DNA of 64,000 nucleotides from Oscillospiraceae bacterium (GCA_009783265.1 WRHM01000002.1:1-64000); one strand, 5' to 3'; positions 34,550 to 44,036 are shown, counted from the first letter of the stretch. A program made the numbers and translations. The notes: generated from the letters alone by a model not told the origin.

Positions 34550-35998
34550 TTATTCCCCTACAACATAAATATAATTTATATCCATATCTTCGGTTCCCGT
34601 CAAAAAACAGCTTTTTTCTTTTGCATATCTGATATACTCAATAATATCTTTTGTAATTTCTTCTCCCGGCGCAAGTATCGGAATCCCCGGAGGATAACAC
34701 ATAACAAATTCACCCGAGATTTTCCCCGCGCTCTGTTCTATCAATATACTTTTTCCGTCTGAATAAAATGCTTCCTGAGGAGCGATTCTCACTGCCGGAT
34801 TTATATATTCATGGTCGAACATTCCGGCCGTATCTTTTGAATACAAGCGTTTTATCTCTGATAACGCCGCAATTAATCTCTCTATTTCAAACATTCTGTC
34901 TCCGGCCGATATTATCGCGAGAATATTGCCTATATCTCCAAGTTCTATTTGTATATCATATTCATCGCGCAGTATATCATAAACTTCTTTACCTGCAAGT
35001 CCTATTTCTCTTGTATAAACAGATAATTTTGTCAAATCAAAATCATAAATATTATCGCCGTTTATAAGCTCTTTTGAATACGCGTAATATCCGCCGGTTT
35101 TATTTATCTCGCTTCGGGCATATTCGGCAAACTCAACAGTTTTTTTAATTAATTCTTTGCCGTTTAACGCCATGTTTTTACGCGCCAAATCAAGCGAAGC
35201 CAATAAAAGATAAGACCCGCTTGTTGTTTGGGTTATATTTATAATCTGGCGCATATAACCTGCGTGTATATTTTTTCCGCAAATCAAAAACGAACTTTGA
35301 GTTAAAGAACCGCCTGTTTTATGCATACTCACAGCGGCGGCGTCCGCTCCGGCGGTCATTGCTGATACAGGCTGATTTTCACCGAAATAAAAATGCGTCC
35401 CGTGAGCTTCGTCAGCTAAAACAAGCATATTATTCTCATGCGCGAGTTTTACGATTTCTTTTAAGTCCGGACATATACCGTAATAAGTCGGATTGTTCAC
35501 AAATACAGCTTTAGCGTCGGGATTTTTTTTGATAGCGTCGGCAACATCAAAAACAGACATGCCCAAAGCTATGCCTATATTTTTATTTGTTCCGGGATTC
35601 ACATAAACAGGTACAGCCCCACAGACGACAAGAGCGTTTATCGCGCTTTTATGCACGTTGCGGGGCATGATTATTTTTTCTCCGGATTTGCACGCGTACA
35701 TGATTATTGCCTGAACGGACGAAGTAGTTCCGCCGACCATAAAAAACGCGTGTTCTGCGTTAAACGCGTCGGCGGCAATTTCTTCGGCTTCTTTTATAAC
35801 AGATTCGGGATGTCCTAAAAAATCAAGCATTTTCATAGAATTTACGTCGATCTGCATGCAAGTTTCGCCTAAAAAATCCGTTAATTCTTTGTTTCCGCGC
35901 CCGCCTTTGTGACCGGGCACGTCAAACTTGACGATTCTGTTGTTCCTGTATTTTTTCAACGCCTCGAAAATCGGCGTTTTGTTTTGATTTAAGTTCAA
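34550..35998 (-). CDS. Orn/Lys/Arg decarboxylase, PLP-dependent (SpeA-like)
   Basis: The 482-residue protein is a fold type I PLP enzyme of the short Gram-positive arginine/lysine decarboxylase group. FDVPGHKGGRGNKELTDFLG is the family start, LADEAHGTHFYF holds the PLP Asp/His, and VSMHKTGGSLTQSSF holds the Schiff-base Lys. The C-terminal domain contains CYPPGIPILAPGE. It converts a basic amino acid to a polyamine precursor. The speD gene in the same operon suggests arginine to agmatine or ornithine to putrescine, but lysine to cadaverine cannot be excluded. It starts at TTG 35998 behind GAAAGAAG and lies 22 nt from the nucleoside hydrolase gene. Confidence 0.9.
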   Translation of the reverse strand: MNLNQNKTPIFEALKKYRNNRIVKFDVPGHKGGRGNKELTDFLGETCMQIDVNSMKMLDFLGHPESVIKEAEEIAADAFNAEHAFFMVGGTTSSVQAIIMYACKSGEKIIMPRNVHKSAINALVVCGAVPVYVNPGTNKNIGIALGMSVFDVADAIKKNPDAKAVFVNNPTYYGICPDLKEIVKLAHENNMLVLADEAHGTHFYFGENQPVSAMTAGADAAAVSMHKTGGSLTQSSFLICGKNIHAGYMRQIINITQTTSGSYLLLASLDLARKNMALNGKELIKKTVEFAEYARSEINKTGGYYAYSKELINGDNIYDFDLTKLSVYTREIGLAGKEVYDILRDEYDIQIELGDIGNILAIISAGDRMFEIERLIAALSEIKRLYSKDTAGMFDHEYINPAVRIAPQEAFYSDGKSILIEQSAGKISGEFVMCYPPGIPILAPGEEITKDIIEYIRYAKEKSCFLTGTEDMDINYIYVVGE

Positions 35999-36020
35999 AT
36001 TTTTACTTCTTTCATGATTT

Positions 36021-36917
36021 TTAAGATTTATTTATTATTTCAAAAAAGTGCCCGAAAAATTTATTTCTGTCAACATACATCGCTATTTTATTTTTACTAT
36101 CGAGCGATTTATCAAAATACAAAAGACCTTTTGAACGGCTGCTTTCAATATCTGTTTCTATTGTCCCGCTTTCAAATCCGCATATTGCTTCGTCAAATAT
36201 AACAGCCGCCGCAAGAGGGTCATGAAACGTTATGAAACCGTCTAAACTACGCACGCTTAAAAAATCAATAACAGGTTTAAATATTTCGTTTTTGGTTTCT
36301 TCAATTTTTTTTATGAATTCTTTTTTATCCATTGTTACATGGGTTGTCACATCAAGCCCTACGGATTTTATTGTTTTTACAGGCGCGTTATAAACTATAG
36401 CCGTCGCGTAAGGGTCGCAGGAGGCGTTCCATTCAGTAAGGCATGTATATAACGGCGTTTTAAAAGTAAATATCCCGCACATTATAACAAGTTGCTTTAA
36501 CAATAACGGTATTTCCGGGTCAACGCTGAACAATAACGCGATATTAGTCATAGGGCCGATACCTAAAAGAGTAACTTCACCCGGATATTTTTTTATTGTC
36601 CGGCGCATAAATTCAATATGCGCATTTGGGGGAAAATCGGTTTTATGCTCCCAGTCCGGCATTTTAACGGCCTGATAAGCAACGGGTTGTTTTTGCGGAG
36701 TTAATAACGGCAGTTCTGTGCCGGGAAATATCGGTATATCAGATCTGCCTGCCGATGTGCATATAACGCTCGCCATCATCGCCCTTTTTTCAGATTCTCC
36801 TGATACTGTCGTTACGCCTAATAATTCGCATTCCGGCTGGCTCAATAAATACGCAAGGCAAATAGCGTCGTCTATATCGCTGCCAATATCGGTATCAAGT
36901 AAAATTTTTCCACTCAT
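36021..36917 (-). CDS. Inosine-uridine preferring nucleoside hydrolase family protein
   Basis: The 298-residue protein starts with the calcium-binding motif ILLDTDIGSDIDDAICLAYL, which defines the IUNH family. It continues with VTLLGIGPMTNIALL and, in the middle, TEWNASCDPYATAIVY, which also contacts calcium and ribose. These enzymes cut the N-glycosidic bond of nucleosides to free ribose and base. It lies between the decarboxylase and speD genes in one operon. Spermidine synthesis releases methylthioadenosine, so a role in handling that product is possible but is inference. The start is ATG 36917 behind a weak AGGAT. Confidence 0.92.
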   Translation of the reverse strand: MSGKILLDTDIGSDIDDAICLAYLLSQPECELLGVTTVSGESEKRAMMASVICTSAGRSDIPIFPGTELPLLTPQKQPVAYQAVKMPDWEHKTDFPPNAHIEFMRRTIKKYPGEVTLLGIGPMTNIALLFSVDPEIPLLLKQLVIMCGIFTFKTPLYTCLTEWNASCDPYATAIVYNAPVKTIKSVGLDVTTHVTMDKKEFIKKIEETKNEIFKPVIDFLSVRSLDGFITFHDPLAAAVIFDEAICGFESGTIETDIESSRSKGLLYFDKSLDSKNKIAMYVDRNKFFGHFFEIINKS

Positions 36918-36961
36918 AAATTATTATCCTGATTATTTTAAAATTTATTATTATTTTGTTT

Positions 36962-37768
36962 TTAATATATATTCATACCGCTGAATATTTCTATCATTTC
37001 ACGGCGCAAAGCGTCGGTTATTTCAAGCCTTTGCTTAGGCGGAAGCTCGTAAACGTCTTTGTTGAATAAATAATTTTGCAGTTCTATATCTTTTATGAGC
37101 ATTTTCGTGTGAAATATATTTGACTGATAGACATTTACGTCAATCGCGTCGTATTTTGTCAGGGTTTTATCGGCGATATAATCCTGAATAGAGCGTATAT
37201 AGTGGTCGATAAATAATTTTACGCCGTCAACGTCGCGGGTAAAACCTCTTACTCTGTAGTCTATCGTCATAATATCTGAATCAAAACTGCTTATCAAAAA
37301 ATCGAGCGCGTTAAGCGGCGATATTGTCCCGCATGTAGAAACGTCTATATCTACGCGAAACGTCGAAACTAAATTATCCGGGTGAGATTCGGGAAAAGTG
37401 TGGACGGTTACATGGCTTTTGTCCAAATGCGCGTGAACGTCCTGACTGATCGCTAAAGACGGAATAATCCCTCTGTTGCATGATTCGTCGATAAACTGCG
37501 GGGATAAATCATCTTCGGTTATAAGAATATTAACAGACGCTCCCTGCGGCTCGTAATCCTGTTTTGATATATTCAGGATTTTCGCGCCGATAATCTCAGT
37601 GACTTTGCATAATATATTAGTAAGTCTTTCTGAATTGTACTGTTCGTTTATATAAGCGATATAATCTTTCTGTTCCCGTTCACTTTTTGCGTAGCAAACG
37701 TCGTAAATATTAAAACTTAATGTTTTCGTAAGGTTATTAAACCCAAAAAGCGTGAGTTTATCCGCCAA
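36962..37768 (-). CDS. speD: S-adenosylmethionine decarboxylase proenzyme (E. coli type)
   Basis: The 268-residue protein is collinear with E. coli Spe[21 protein letters not shown] opens it, [17 protein letters not shown] contains the Lys-Ser self-cleavage site that makes the pyruvoyl group, and [16 protein letters not shown] and [13 protein letters not shown]-like blocks follow (here [14 protein letters not shown]). It makes decarboxylated SAM, the aminopropyl donor for spermidine. It starts at TTG 37768 behind GAGGTGCGGTAGGA. It is the first gene of an operon with the nucleoside hydrolase and decarboxylase genes. No spermidine synthase gene is in the window. Confidence 0.97.
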   Translation of the reverse strand: MADKLTLFGFNNLTKTLSFNIYDVCYAKSEREQKDYIAYINEQYNSERLTNILCKVTEIIGAKILNISKQDYEPQGASVNILITEDDLSPQFIDESCNRGIIPSLAISQDVHAHLDKSHVTVHTFPESHPDNLVSTFRVDIDVSTCGTISPLNALDFLISSFDSDIMTIDYRVRGFTRDVDGVKLFIDHYIRSIQDYIADKTLTKYDAIDVNVYQSNIFHTKMLIKDIELQNYLFNKDVYELPPKQRLEITDALRREMIEIFSGMNIY

Positions 37769-37962
37769 TCCTACCGCACCTCTTTCTTTTTATATTCTGC
37801 TTTTTTTAACTATAATAATAATATATTCTATCATATATTGTAATAAAAAACAATATTTTATTATAAATTTTTATTTTTTATATTTTATACATAAATTAGT
37901 TTTATTATATGTAATTATATATTATAAAATTATATATAAATCGAAGAAAGGAATAAAATTAA

Positions 37963-38862
37963 ATGTTACAGGTAGCAATAATAGGTTTTGGGAATATTGG
38001 GAAATGCGCGTATGAAGCGGTAAAAAATGCGCCGGATATGGAACTTGTCTGCATAGCTGAAATGTCGGATTTTGTTGATATACCCGCTGATTTAAAAAGT
38101 ATTCGCGAAAAAGATTTTAAAAATATTCAGGCGCACAGCGATATAGACATTGCTATAATCGGCGCGCCGTCTCGCGCTTGTCCTGATATAGCGGAAACTC
38201 TCTTAAATATGGGGATCTGCACGGTTGATTCGTATGATATACATACAAATATTTGGGAAGTAAAATGCCGTTTGGACGAAGTTGCGAAAAAATCCGGCGC
38301 GAAAAGCATAATTTCCGCAGGGTGGGACCCGGGCAGCGATTCTATTATACGCGCTCTAATGACGGCAATGTCTCCGCAGGGAATTACTTACACAAATTTC
38401 GGACCGGGAATGAGCATGGGGCATTCTGTCGCCGCAAAAGCAATAAACGGAGTGGAAAATGCTTTATCAATAACGATTCCGGCGGGCGCGGGAGTGCATA
38501 AACGTATGGTGTATGTGCAATTAAAATCAGGAGTGTCTGTTGAAAAAGTAACGCAATTAATTAAAGCCGACCCATATTTTTCACACGACGAAACGCATGT
38601 GATTCAAGTAAATAATATAAACGAAATGCTTGATGTAGGGCATGGCGTGAATATTACGCGCAAAGGGGTTTCAAGCAATACCCATAATCAATTATTGGAA
38701 TATTCTCATAAAATAAACGGCCCTGCAGTCACAGCTCAAATACTTGTAGGAGCGGCCAGAGCCGTTGTTAAACAATCTCCCGGATGTTATACTCTTATCG
38801 AAATTCCCGTTATTGATATGTTACCCGGCGATAAAGAAAATTTAATAAAACAGTTAGTATAA
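37963..38862 (+). CDS. ddh: meso-Diaminopimelate D-dehydrogenase
   Basis: The 299-residue protein has the N-terminal NADPH fold VAIIGFGNIGKCAYEA and the substrate-domain motifs SAGWDPGSDSIIRALM and FGPGMSMGHSVAAKAI, the marks of Ddh. It makes meso-diaminopimelate in one step from tetrahydrodipicolinate, ammonia and NADPH, for lysine and peptidoglycan. A short C-terminal region makes it slightly smaller than the Corynebacterium enzyme. ATG 37963 is preceded by GAAAGGAA. It is divergent from speD over a 194-nt AT-rich gap in which no operator is clear. The esterase gene follows after 28 nt. Confidence 0.92.
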   Translation: MLQVAIIGFGNIGKCAYEAVKNAPDMELVCIAEMSDFVDIPADLKSIREKDFKNIQAHSDIDIAIIGAPSRACPDIAETLLNMGICTVDSYDIHTNIWEVKCRLDEVAKKSGAKSIISAGWDPGSDSIIRALMTAMSPQGITYTNFGPGMSMGHSVAAKAINGVENALSITIPAGAGVHKRMVYVQLKSGVSVEKVTQLIKADPYFSHDETHVIQVNNINEMLDVGHGVNITRKGVSSNTHNQLLEYSHKINGPAVTAQILVGAARAVVKQSPGCYTLIEIPVIDMLPGDKENLIKQLV

Positions 38863-38890
38863 TAAAACATAAATAAAAGGAGAAAAATCT

Positions 38891-39622
38891 ATGGAAAATT
38901 ATAAAAACGATTTGTATGATATTATTATACAGGGCGGTCAATCAAACGCAGAAGGCTGCGGTGGCGGATTTGTGACAGATCAATATATTCCCAGCGAAAA
39001 TATTTTATATATGAATAATGACCTGACAATTTCGATTGCTGAAGAAAGAATATGGGACGGCAATAAAATCAACGATTTTTCTTTGAGTTTCGCAAGGGAA
39101 TATATAAAAAGCGGAAAACTTGAAACAGGACGTAAAATTTTAATAATCCGTTCAGCCGTCGGCGGAACCGGTTGGGCTGATCACCGGTGGGGAATGACTG
39201 AGGATTTATATTTAAAAATGATGGAAATGATAAAAGCTTCTCTGGAATTAAATCCGGAAAATAAACTCGTTGCGTTTATATGGCATCAGGGCGAAACTGA
39301 CGCAGGTTCTCCGAGAGATACGCATTATAATCATTTAAAAGAACTTGTGGAATCTGTCCGCAATGTTTATAAATATCCCGGTTTGCCGTTTATAGCCGGC
39401 GATTTTGTACATGAATGGAAAAACGAAAATCTTGCGGTAACCGAACCGGTTATACAGGCGATAAAAGACGTATGCAATGATATAGGAAATGCGGCTTTTG
39501 TGGAAACTTCGGAATTGCATTCGAATAATCAGGATACGGGAAACGGCGATATAATCCATTTTTCGAGAGAAGCGTTAAATCAATTAGGCGTTAAATATTT
39601 TAATGCGTTTGCAAAAATATAA
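38891..39622 (+). CDS. SASA-domain carbohydrate acetylesterase (sialate O-acetylesterase/CE6-like)
   Basis: The 243-residue protein is a compact SGNH-type esterase. IIQGGQSNAEGCG contains the nucleophile Ser (block I), IRSAVGGTGWADHRWG follows, and FIWHQGETDAG is the block typical for SASA/CE6 enzymes, with the catalytic His expected near DIIHFS at the C-terminus. It should remove O-acetyl groups from sugars such as acetylated xylan. No signal peptide is present, so it acts on imported oligosaccharides, which fits the cytoplasmic GH51 enzyme. ATG 38891 lies behind AAAAGGAGA, in a probable operon with ddh. Confidence 0.88.
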   Translation: MENYKNDLYDIIIQGGQSNAEGCGGGFVTDQYIPSENILYMNNDLTISIAEERIWDGNKINDFSLSFAREYIKSGKLETGRKILIIRSAVGGTGWADHRWGMTEDLYLKMMEMIKASLELNPENKLVAFIWHQGETDAGSPRDTHYNHLKELVESVRNVYKYPGLPFIAGDFVHEWKNENLAVTEPVIQAIKDVCNDIGNAAFVETSELHSNNQDTGNGDIIHFSREALNQLGVKYFNAFAKI

Positions 39623-39641
39623 TTATAATTTATTATATCCA

Positions 39642-39668
39642 TAGGGGCGACCCTCGCAGCCGCCCCCA
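39642..39668. repeat. GC-rich palindromic repeat (GGGGC/GCCCC type)
   Basis: TAGGGGCGACCC and GCCGCCCCCA form a foldback 20 nt after the esterase stop. It is a variant of the element at 34517-34545 and may work as a transcript end. Confidence 0.6.
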
Positions 39669-39710
39669 TAAAATAATATCTGTTTTTATAAATAAAAATA
39701 CAAAAAAATG

Positions 39711-39739
39711 TTGCAATTTTATTTTTTTTATGATATAAT
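39711..39739 (+). promoter_or_regulatory. Promoter for tRNA-Leu
   Basis: TTGCAA (39711-39716), a 17-nt spacer and TATAAT (39734-39739). The mature tRNA starts 19 nt after the -10 box. Confidence 0.85.
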
Positions 39740-39757
39740 ATTTTTTGCTATATAAAC

Positions 39758-39841
39758 GCGGGTGTGTCGGAATGGCAGACGAGGAGGTCTCAAACACCTT
39801 TGGGTAACACCGTGTGGGTTCAAGTCCCACCACCCGCACCA
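39758..39841 (+). tRNA. tRNA-Leu (anticodon CAA)
   Basis: A class II tRNA of 84 nt. The acceptor GCGGGTG pairs with CACCCGC, the anticodon loop CTCAAAC gives CAA (reads TTG), and a long variable arm TGGGTAACACCG is present. The T arm is TGGG TTCAAGT CCCA, and discriminator A and CCA are encoded. It has its own promoter and terminator. Confidence 0.95.
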
Positions 39842-39850
39842 TGAGGAAAA

Positions 39851-39875
39851 CGTCGTTCTAAACGACGCTTTTTTC
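39851..39875 (+). terminator. Intrinsic terminator of tRNA-Leu
   Basis: CGTCGTT CTA AACGACG followed by CTTTTTT, 10 nt after the CCA end. Confidence 0.9.
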
Positions 39876-40124
39876 TGTGGCAAAATGGGAGTTTTCGTAA
39901 TGCAGAACATGACAGAGGGAGTTTTGCCTTGTTGGACAAGGGTAAACTGTTGATGAGGATTTGGGCGGCAGAGAGGAATGGTAGTGTTAATCAATAGACA
40001 TTAAAATTTTCCACTTTCTCTGTTGTGTAATTGATAACAATTTCGGCTGTCACTTACTTGCGTTGAATTAATTTTTTAATTAAATCTTTATATAAAATTC
40101 ATGGGGTATAACCGCCGCGATTTT
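39876..40124. other. Non-coding gap downstream of tRNA-Leu
   Basis: This 249-nt stretch has no ribosome site or gene I can support. Its composition is more balanced than the surrounding gaps. It lies between a tRNA 3' end, a common integration point, and a lipoprotein gene of unusual build, but I found no integrase and no repeated tRNA end. Confidence 0.4.
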
Positions 40125-41762
40125 TTAATAGCACCTACTACACTTTCTGGATTTCCCCGATTCTGCAATAGTACCAGAACGTATATCTCTTGATCTTGAT
40201 AATGTATTACACCGATTTGTTGAATGATATACTTCACCGTTTGGCACCCAATAAACGATTTCCTGCGTTACTATTTTAGGTGGTGCAGTCGTTGCTTCGG
40301 TAGGATAAATATATTCGCCTTTACCGCTTGGGTTTCCGTTTACAAATTCACCAACATATATAGTACCATTTGCCCATTCATATGTTCCCTGACCAGAGCG
40401 TACTCCATTTACAAAATTTCCTGAATATTTATCGCCGTTATCATATTCTTGAATATGATAACCTGTTAATGCTGTTGTGGATTCTTCCATTGTAGTTGGT
40501 GGTTCGGTAGGTTTTTCAGTAATGGCAAGCGGTTCTGTTGGTGGCTCTGTTGTAATCGGCGGTTCAGTAGATGCATTTGCAGGGTCATCTTTATAGGACA
40601 AGGAATATGTAACAATTATCTCAATATCTTTTGCGAATACATTTCCTCGCGTATAGTCGATAGATCCGCCGATAGAAACGTCTTTAGTTGAACCCTCTGC
40701 TGTTATTCCAAAGTAAATATCGTATACAGGAACTTCTATGATGTTAGTAAAACCTTGTTCTGTCAGCGAAGCAATAACATCTTTATAATTTTCGCCTCTA
40801 AAGTTACTTCTCGAAGACATTATTTTTGCTTCATTTTCAGCCAAGGTATTTTTAGAATCAAGGTATAATGTTTCTACGACTATTTTATCGCTATGACAAG
40901 AAATCCTGTATGATACATCTATATCACTACAAACCTCTATAGTTGTTTCGCTCTTTATTGATGACGATTCTGCGCTCAAAAAAGTGAAAGTATAAGTACC
41001 TTCTTTTAGCCTATATGTATGGTCGGCGTCTATTCCGTGTTCAAGTGCATACTGCTCCGTTCCATCAAGAAGAATTTTAACCCCATACTTGCTAAAAAGG
41101 AGGTTTGATATGAAATTGATATGCATCTGAACTGTATATTTTTCATAAGGGAGATGGCAAACGATGGATACATTTGCGTTTATCGGGTATTTTTCACCTT
41201 TTTCAAACACCGAGTTTCCGTTAATAAAAACTTCGTTTATAAATTCGGAATCAGCATCATCAGGGTCTAAATCGTATTCTTCATTGATGATTATGTTTTC
41301 AATGTCAGCATTTGCAAACATTTGCATAATCGAATCAATATCCATACTTTTAGCCTCGATAGATGAGAGGGGAACACTAATCGTTTTTAAAGAGTGGTAC
41401 GATATTACGACCTCGCTGTCAGTGGGAAAACTATCTTGTGTTGAAAAATTATTGTTACCGTTAATCGATACCGATTCAATGTTACCCTCTTTATCAGATT
41501 CTATTAAATCTAAATCTTCAATAGGCAACGCGCTGACTTTGGTAAATCCAGCTTCCGTCAATGAAGCTGATATCGACTGATAATCTTTGCCAATATAATC
41601 ATTTGCTGAATAAAGGAAGCTTACTGTTTTACTTTCGCTCGGAGTGTTATTGTTGCCGCTCGAATTGTCCAAATTGTTGTTACTACCTGAGCAAGCCGTT
41701 AATGAAAACGCCATAGTCAACACAAACAAAAGAGCAAATATATATGGTTTCGTTGGTTTCAT
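40125..41762 (-). CDS. Repeat-rich surface lipoprotein: PASTA-like units, MORN repeats, C-terminal Cys motif
   Basis: The 545-residue protein has a lipoprotein signal peptide (LTACSG, Cys about 24). Two PASTA-like units follow: one near 45-130 (YIGKDYQSISASLTEAGFT) and one near 310-385 (RGENYKDVIASLTEQGFTNI). A Thr/Glu/Pro-rich linker of about 45 residues comes next. Then there are MORN repeats (YDNGDKYSGNFVNGVRSGQG; ANGTIYVGEFVNGNPSGKG). The ending EVYHSTNRCNTLSRSRDIRS to RKCSRCY carries Cys residues suited to bind a metal. PASTA units often bind cell-wall fragments; MORN repeats are common in secreted Clostridia proteins. Function is unknown. ATG 41762 lies behind AAAAAGGAG. It is the first gene downstream of tRNA-Leu. 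Confidence 0.8.
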   Translation of the reverse strand: MKPTKPYIFALLFVLTMAFSLTACSGSNNNLDNSSGNNNTPSESKTVSFLYSANDYIGKDYQSISASLTEAGFTKVSALPIEDLDLIESDKEGNIESVSINGNNNFSTQDSFPTDSEVVISYHSLKTISVPLSSIEAKSMDIDSIMQMFANADIENIIINEEYDLDPDDADSEFINEVFINGNSVFEKGEKYPINANVSIVCHLPYEKYTVQMHINFISNLLFSKYGVKILLDGTEQYALEHGIDADHTYRLKEGTYTFTFLSAESSSIKSETTIEVCSDIDVSYRISCHSDKIVVETLYLDSKNTLAENEAKIMSSRSNFRGENYKDVIASLTEQGFTNIIEVPVYDIYFGITAEGSTKDVSIGGSIDYTRGNVFAKDIEIIVTYSLSYKDDPANASTEPPITTEPPTEPLAITEKPTEPPTTMEESTTALTGYHIQEYDNGDKYSGNFVNGVRSGQGTYEWANGTIYVGEFVNGNPSGKGEYIYPTEATTAPPKIVTQEIVYWVPNGEVYHSTNRCNTLSRSRDIRSGTIAESGKSRKCSRCY

Positions 41763-41854
41763 AAAAACTCCTTTTTCATGCCCTTAATTTCGCGGATCAA
41801 ATTGACCCGAAATGTTGTTATCCCTGAGTATTTTAAATAATAAAAATCTATTTT

Positions 41855-43156
41855 TTATTCCATAACCATAGATAATCCGTAATAATTTTGCGAATCGTTA
41901 TTTTCATATTTTATATCTATCACAATATCGCCTTTTTTATTTATGACCCCGACTTTGTTTCCCATTCTTACAATCGCAAGATTCGATTCAAAATCAGATA
42001 TTGCGTAATACTGAGGGTTTATAATATATCTGCCTTTTTTATCTATAACTCCCCATTTATCCCCGACAGATACCACCGCGACCCCGCCTTTAAATTTTCT
42101 GTAACCCGTAAACTGAGGGGCTATTACCTGATAACCTTTTTTATCTATAACGCAATATAAATCAGTATCGCTGTTATCTATATCTTCAAGCGCGAACGCC
42201 ATCCCCTCTGAAAAATCGGAACATTCGGTATATAATGCGTATATCATAAAATTTGCTTTTCTGTCTATATATCCGTATAAATTATTTTTGCTTACTCTGC
42301 TTAAATTTTCTGAAAAAATTCCCGCGTATTTATAAATAAAATCTATAATAATTTTACCTTTTTTATTTATATAACCGTAATTTCCGTCTTTTTTGGCTAA
42401 AATAAAAGAATCGCCGAATGACTTGTCTATTTCCTGATACTCGATTTCGTTAATATTATCGCCTTTTTTATTTATAAGACCCCATAAACCGTTTTTTTCG
42501 ACAGCTGCGCACCCATTCGAAAAGTTTGACACTGTATCATACTGCGGGTTTATTTTTATAACGCCTTTTTTATTTATATAACCCCAGTAACCGCCGATTT
42601 TTACAGCCGCGAAACCGTCGTTGAAACTATACGCATCCTCAAATTTTGCCGGAATTACAAAATCGCCTTTTTTATTGATATATCCGTAATATCCGTCAAC
42701 AGATACAACGGCTAAATTTTCTGAAAAAGCACGCGCCGAATCAAAATTTATTTTGATTTTTTGCTTCCCGGTTTTATCCACATAACCGTATTTTCCGTCT
42801 GAGCATACAACGGCTAATTTTTCAGAAAACGAATATATTCTCTCGTCATATAATGCCGGGATCAATATTTTCCCGGTTTTATTCATAAATCCGAATTTAT
42901 TATTTTCCATAAATGAAAAACCGGCAAGTTTTAAATTTTCTTTTTTGGGCAGATTGCCGGCGAGCATAATTACGCATGTTATAAACAAAACGACGCATAT
43001 CGTAATTATCAGATTATTATATATTTGATTTTTATTATTTGAATTTGGATTCTCTGTTTTGCTTTTATTAAATTGCTTATTATTTTGATTATTATTATTT
43101 ATTTGTTTTGATTTTGTGCTTATAGTTGAATTATTATTTTCTGCAATAATTATCAC
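41855..43156 (-). CDS. Membrane-anchored WG-repeat protein
   Basis: The 433-residue protein has a short Asn/Gln/Ser-rich cytoplasmic start, one membrane segment (about 50-70) and then about nine WG (KWG-type) repeats outside. Each repeat is some 38-45 residues and built as YGYINKKGxxxIxxxYDxxxxFSxGLAxV (for example KFGFMNKTGKILIPALYDER, YGYVDKTGKQKIKINFD, WGVIDKKGRYIINPQYYAIS). WG repeats form beta structures used for binding; the ligand here is unknown. The start is GTG 43156, placed very close to its AGGTG, so the true N-terminus is uncertain. It is upstream of the lipoprotein gene on the same strand, and divergent from pyrE. Confidence 0.88.
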   Translation of the reverse strand: MIIIAENNNSTISTKSKQINNNNQNNKQFNKSKTENPNSNNKNQIYNNLIITICVVLFITCVIMLAGNLPKKENLKLAGFSFMENNKFGFMNKTGKILIPALYDERIYSFSEKLAVVCSDGKYGYVDKTGKQKIKINFDSARAFSENLAVVSVDGYYGYINKKGDFVIPAKFEDAYSFNDGFAAVKIGGYWGYINKKGVIKINPQYDTVSNFSNGCAAVEKNGLWGLINKKGDNINEIEYQEIDKSFGDSFILAKKDGNYGYINKKGKIIIDFIYKYAGIFSENLSRVSKNNLYGYIDRKANFMIYALYTECSDFSEGMAFALEDIDNSDTDLYCVIDKKGYQVIAPQFTGYRKFKGGVAVVSVGDKWGVIDKKGRYIINPQYYAISDFESNLAIVRMGNKVGVINKKGDIVIDIKYENNDSQNYYGLSMVME

Positions 43157-43335
43157 CTGTCTTAAAATAAATTATAGATTATTTATTATATAATATTTTA
43201 ATATATATATCATAATTTGTCAAGCGGAAGAGTATTTTATTATAATAAAAATTTTAAATTTATATTATGTTCTGTAATTATATTAATATAAAATTATTTA
43301 TAAATAAAAAATAAAAATCAGGAGAAAAATAAATC

Positions 43336-44016
43336 ATGCTTAAATTTAAAGAAGATTTGGTTTTGTTTTTAATACGGACCGGAGCGTTAAAATTCGGGGA
43401 ATTTACGACAAAGAGCGGCAGGCATTCGCCGTATTTTATAAATGCCGGAAGTTTCAGGAGCGGCGAGCATATTGAAACTCTGGGGAATTTTTACGCGGAC
43501 TGTATTATGAATTCTGAAAGCGTGAAAAACGATTTTGATATTTTATTCGGTCCGGCTTATAAAGGCATACCGTTGTGTATTTCTACGGCTTGCGCATTAT
43601 ACAGGAAATATAATATAAACAAAGAATATTGTTTTAACAGGAAAGAAATAAAAGATCATGGCGAAGGCGGAATGTTTGTAGGGGCGTCTATTAAAAACGG
43701 CGACAAACTTATCATAATCGAAGATGTTGTTACTGCGGGAACGCAAATAAGAGAAACTCTGCCGCTGATAAAAAATTATGCCGACGTGATAATAAAAGAT
43801 ATATTTATATTGGCTGACCGTATGGAAATAGGTTATAACGGCAAAACCGCGCCACAGGAAATAAAAGAAGAATTCGGAATAACCGTGCATTCTATTGTAA
43901 ACGTCAGGGAAATAATTGATTTTATGTATAACCGTGAAATCGACGGAAAAATATTGCTTGATAAACTGCAAAAAGATAAAATGGAACGCTATCTTGAAAT
44001 ATATTGCGTGAAATAA
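43336..44016 (+). CDS. pyrE: Orotate phosphoribosyltransferase
   Basis: The 226-residue protein joins orotate to PRPP to make OMP in pyrimidine synthesis. The family start FGEFTTKSGRHSPYFINAG, the substrate block DILFGPAYKGIPL, the mobile catalytic loop NRKEIKDHGEGGMFVGA and the PRPP-binding motif LIIIEDVVTAGTQIRET are all present. It is of the longer, E. coli-like form. ATG 43336 follows CAGGAG. It stands alone without other pyr genes, divergent from the WG-repeat gene. No attenuator or PyrR-type leader is seen in the short upstream region. Confidence 0.95.
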   Translation: MLKFKEDLVLFLIRTGALKFGEFTTKSGRHSPYFINAGSFRSGEHIETLGNFYADCIMNSESVKNDFDILFGPAYKGIPLCISTACALYRKYNINKEYCFNRKEIKDHGEGGMFVGASIKNGDKLIIIEDVVTAGTQIRETLPLIKNYADVIIKDIFILADRMEIGYNGKTAPQEIKEEFGITVHSIVNVREIIDFMYNREIDGKILLDKLQKDKMERYLEIYCVK

Positions 44017-44036
44017 TAAAAATTTTTAAAATCCTC

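Noticed and set aside
39762-39953. Open frame over tRNA-Leu and downstream DNA
   Set aside because: It is read through the tRNA and terminator, without ribosome site or protein-like pattern.
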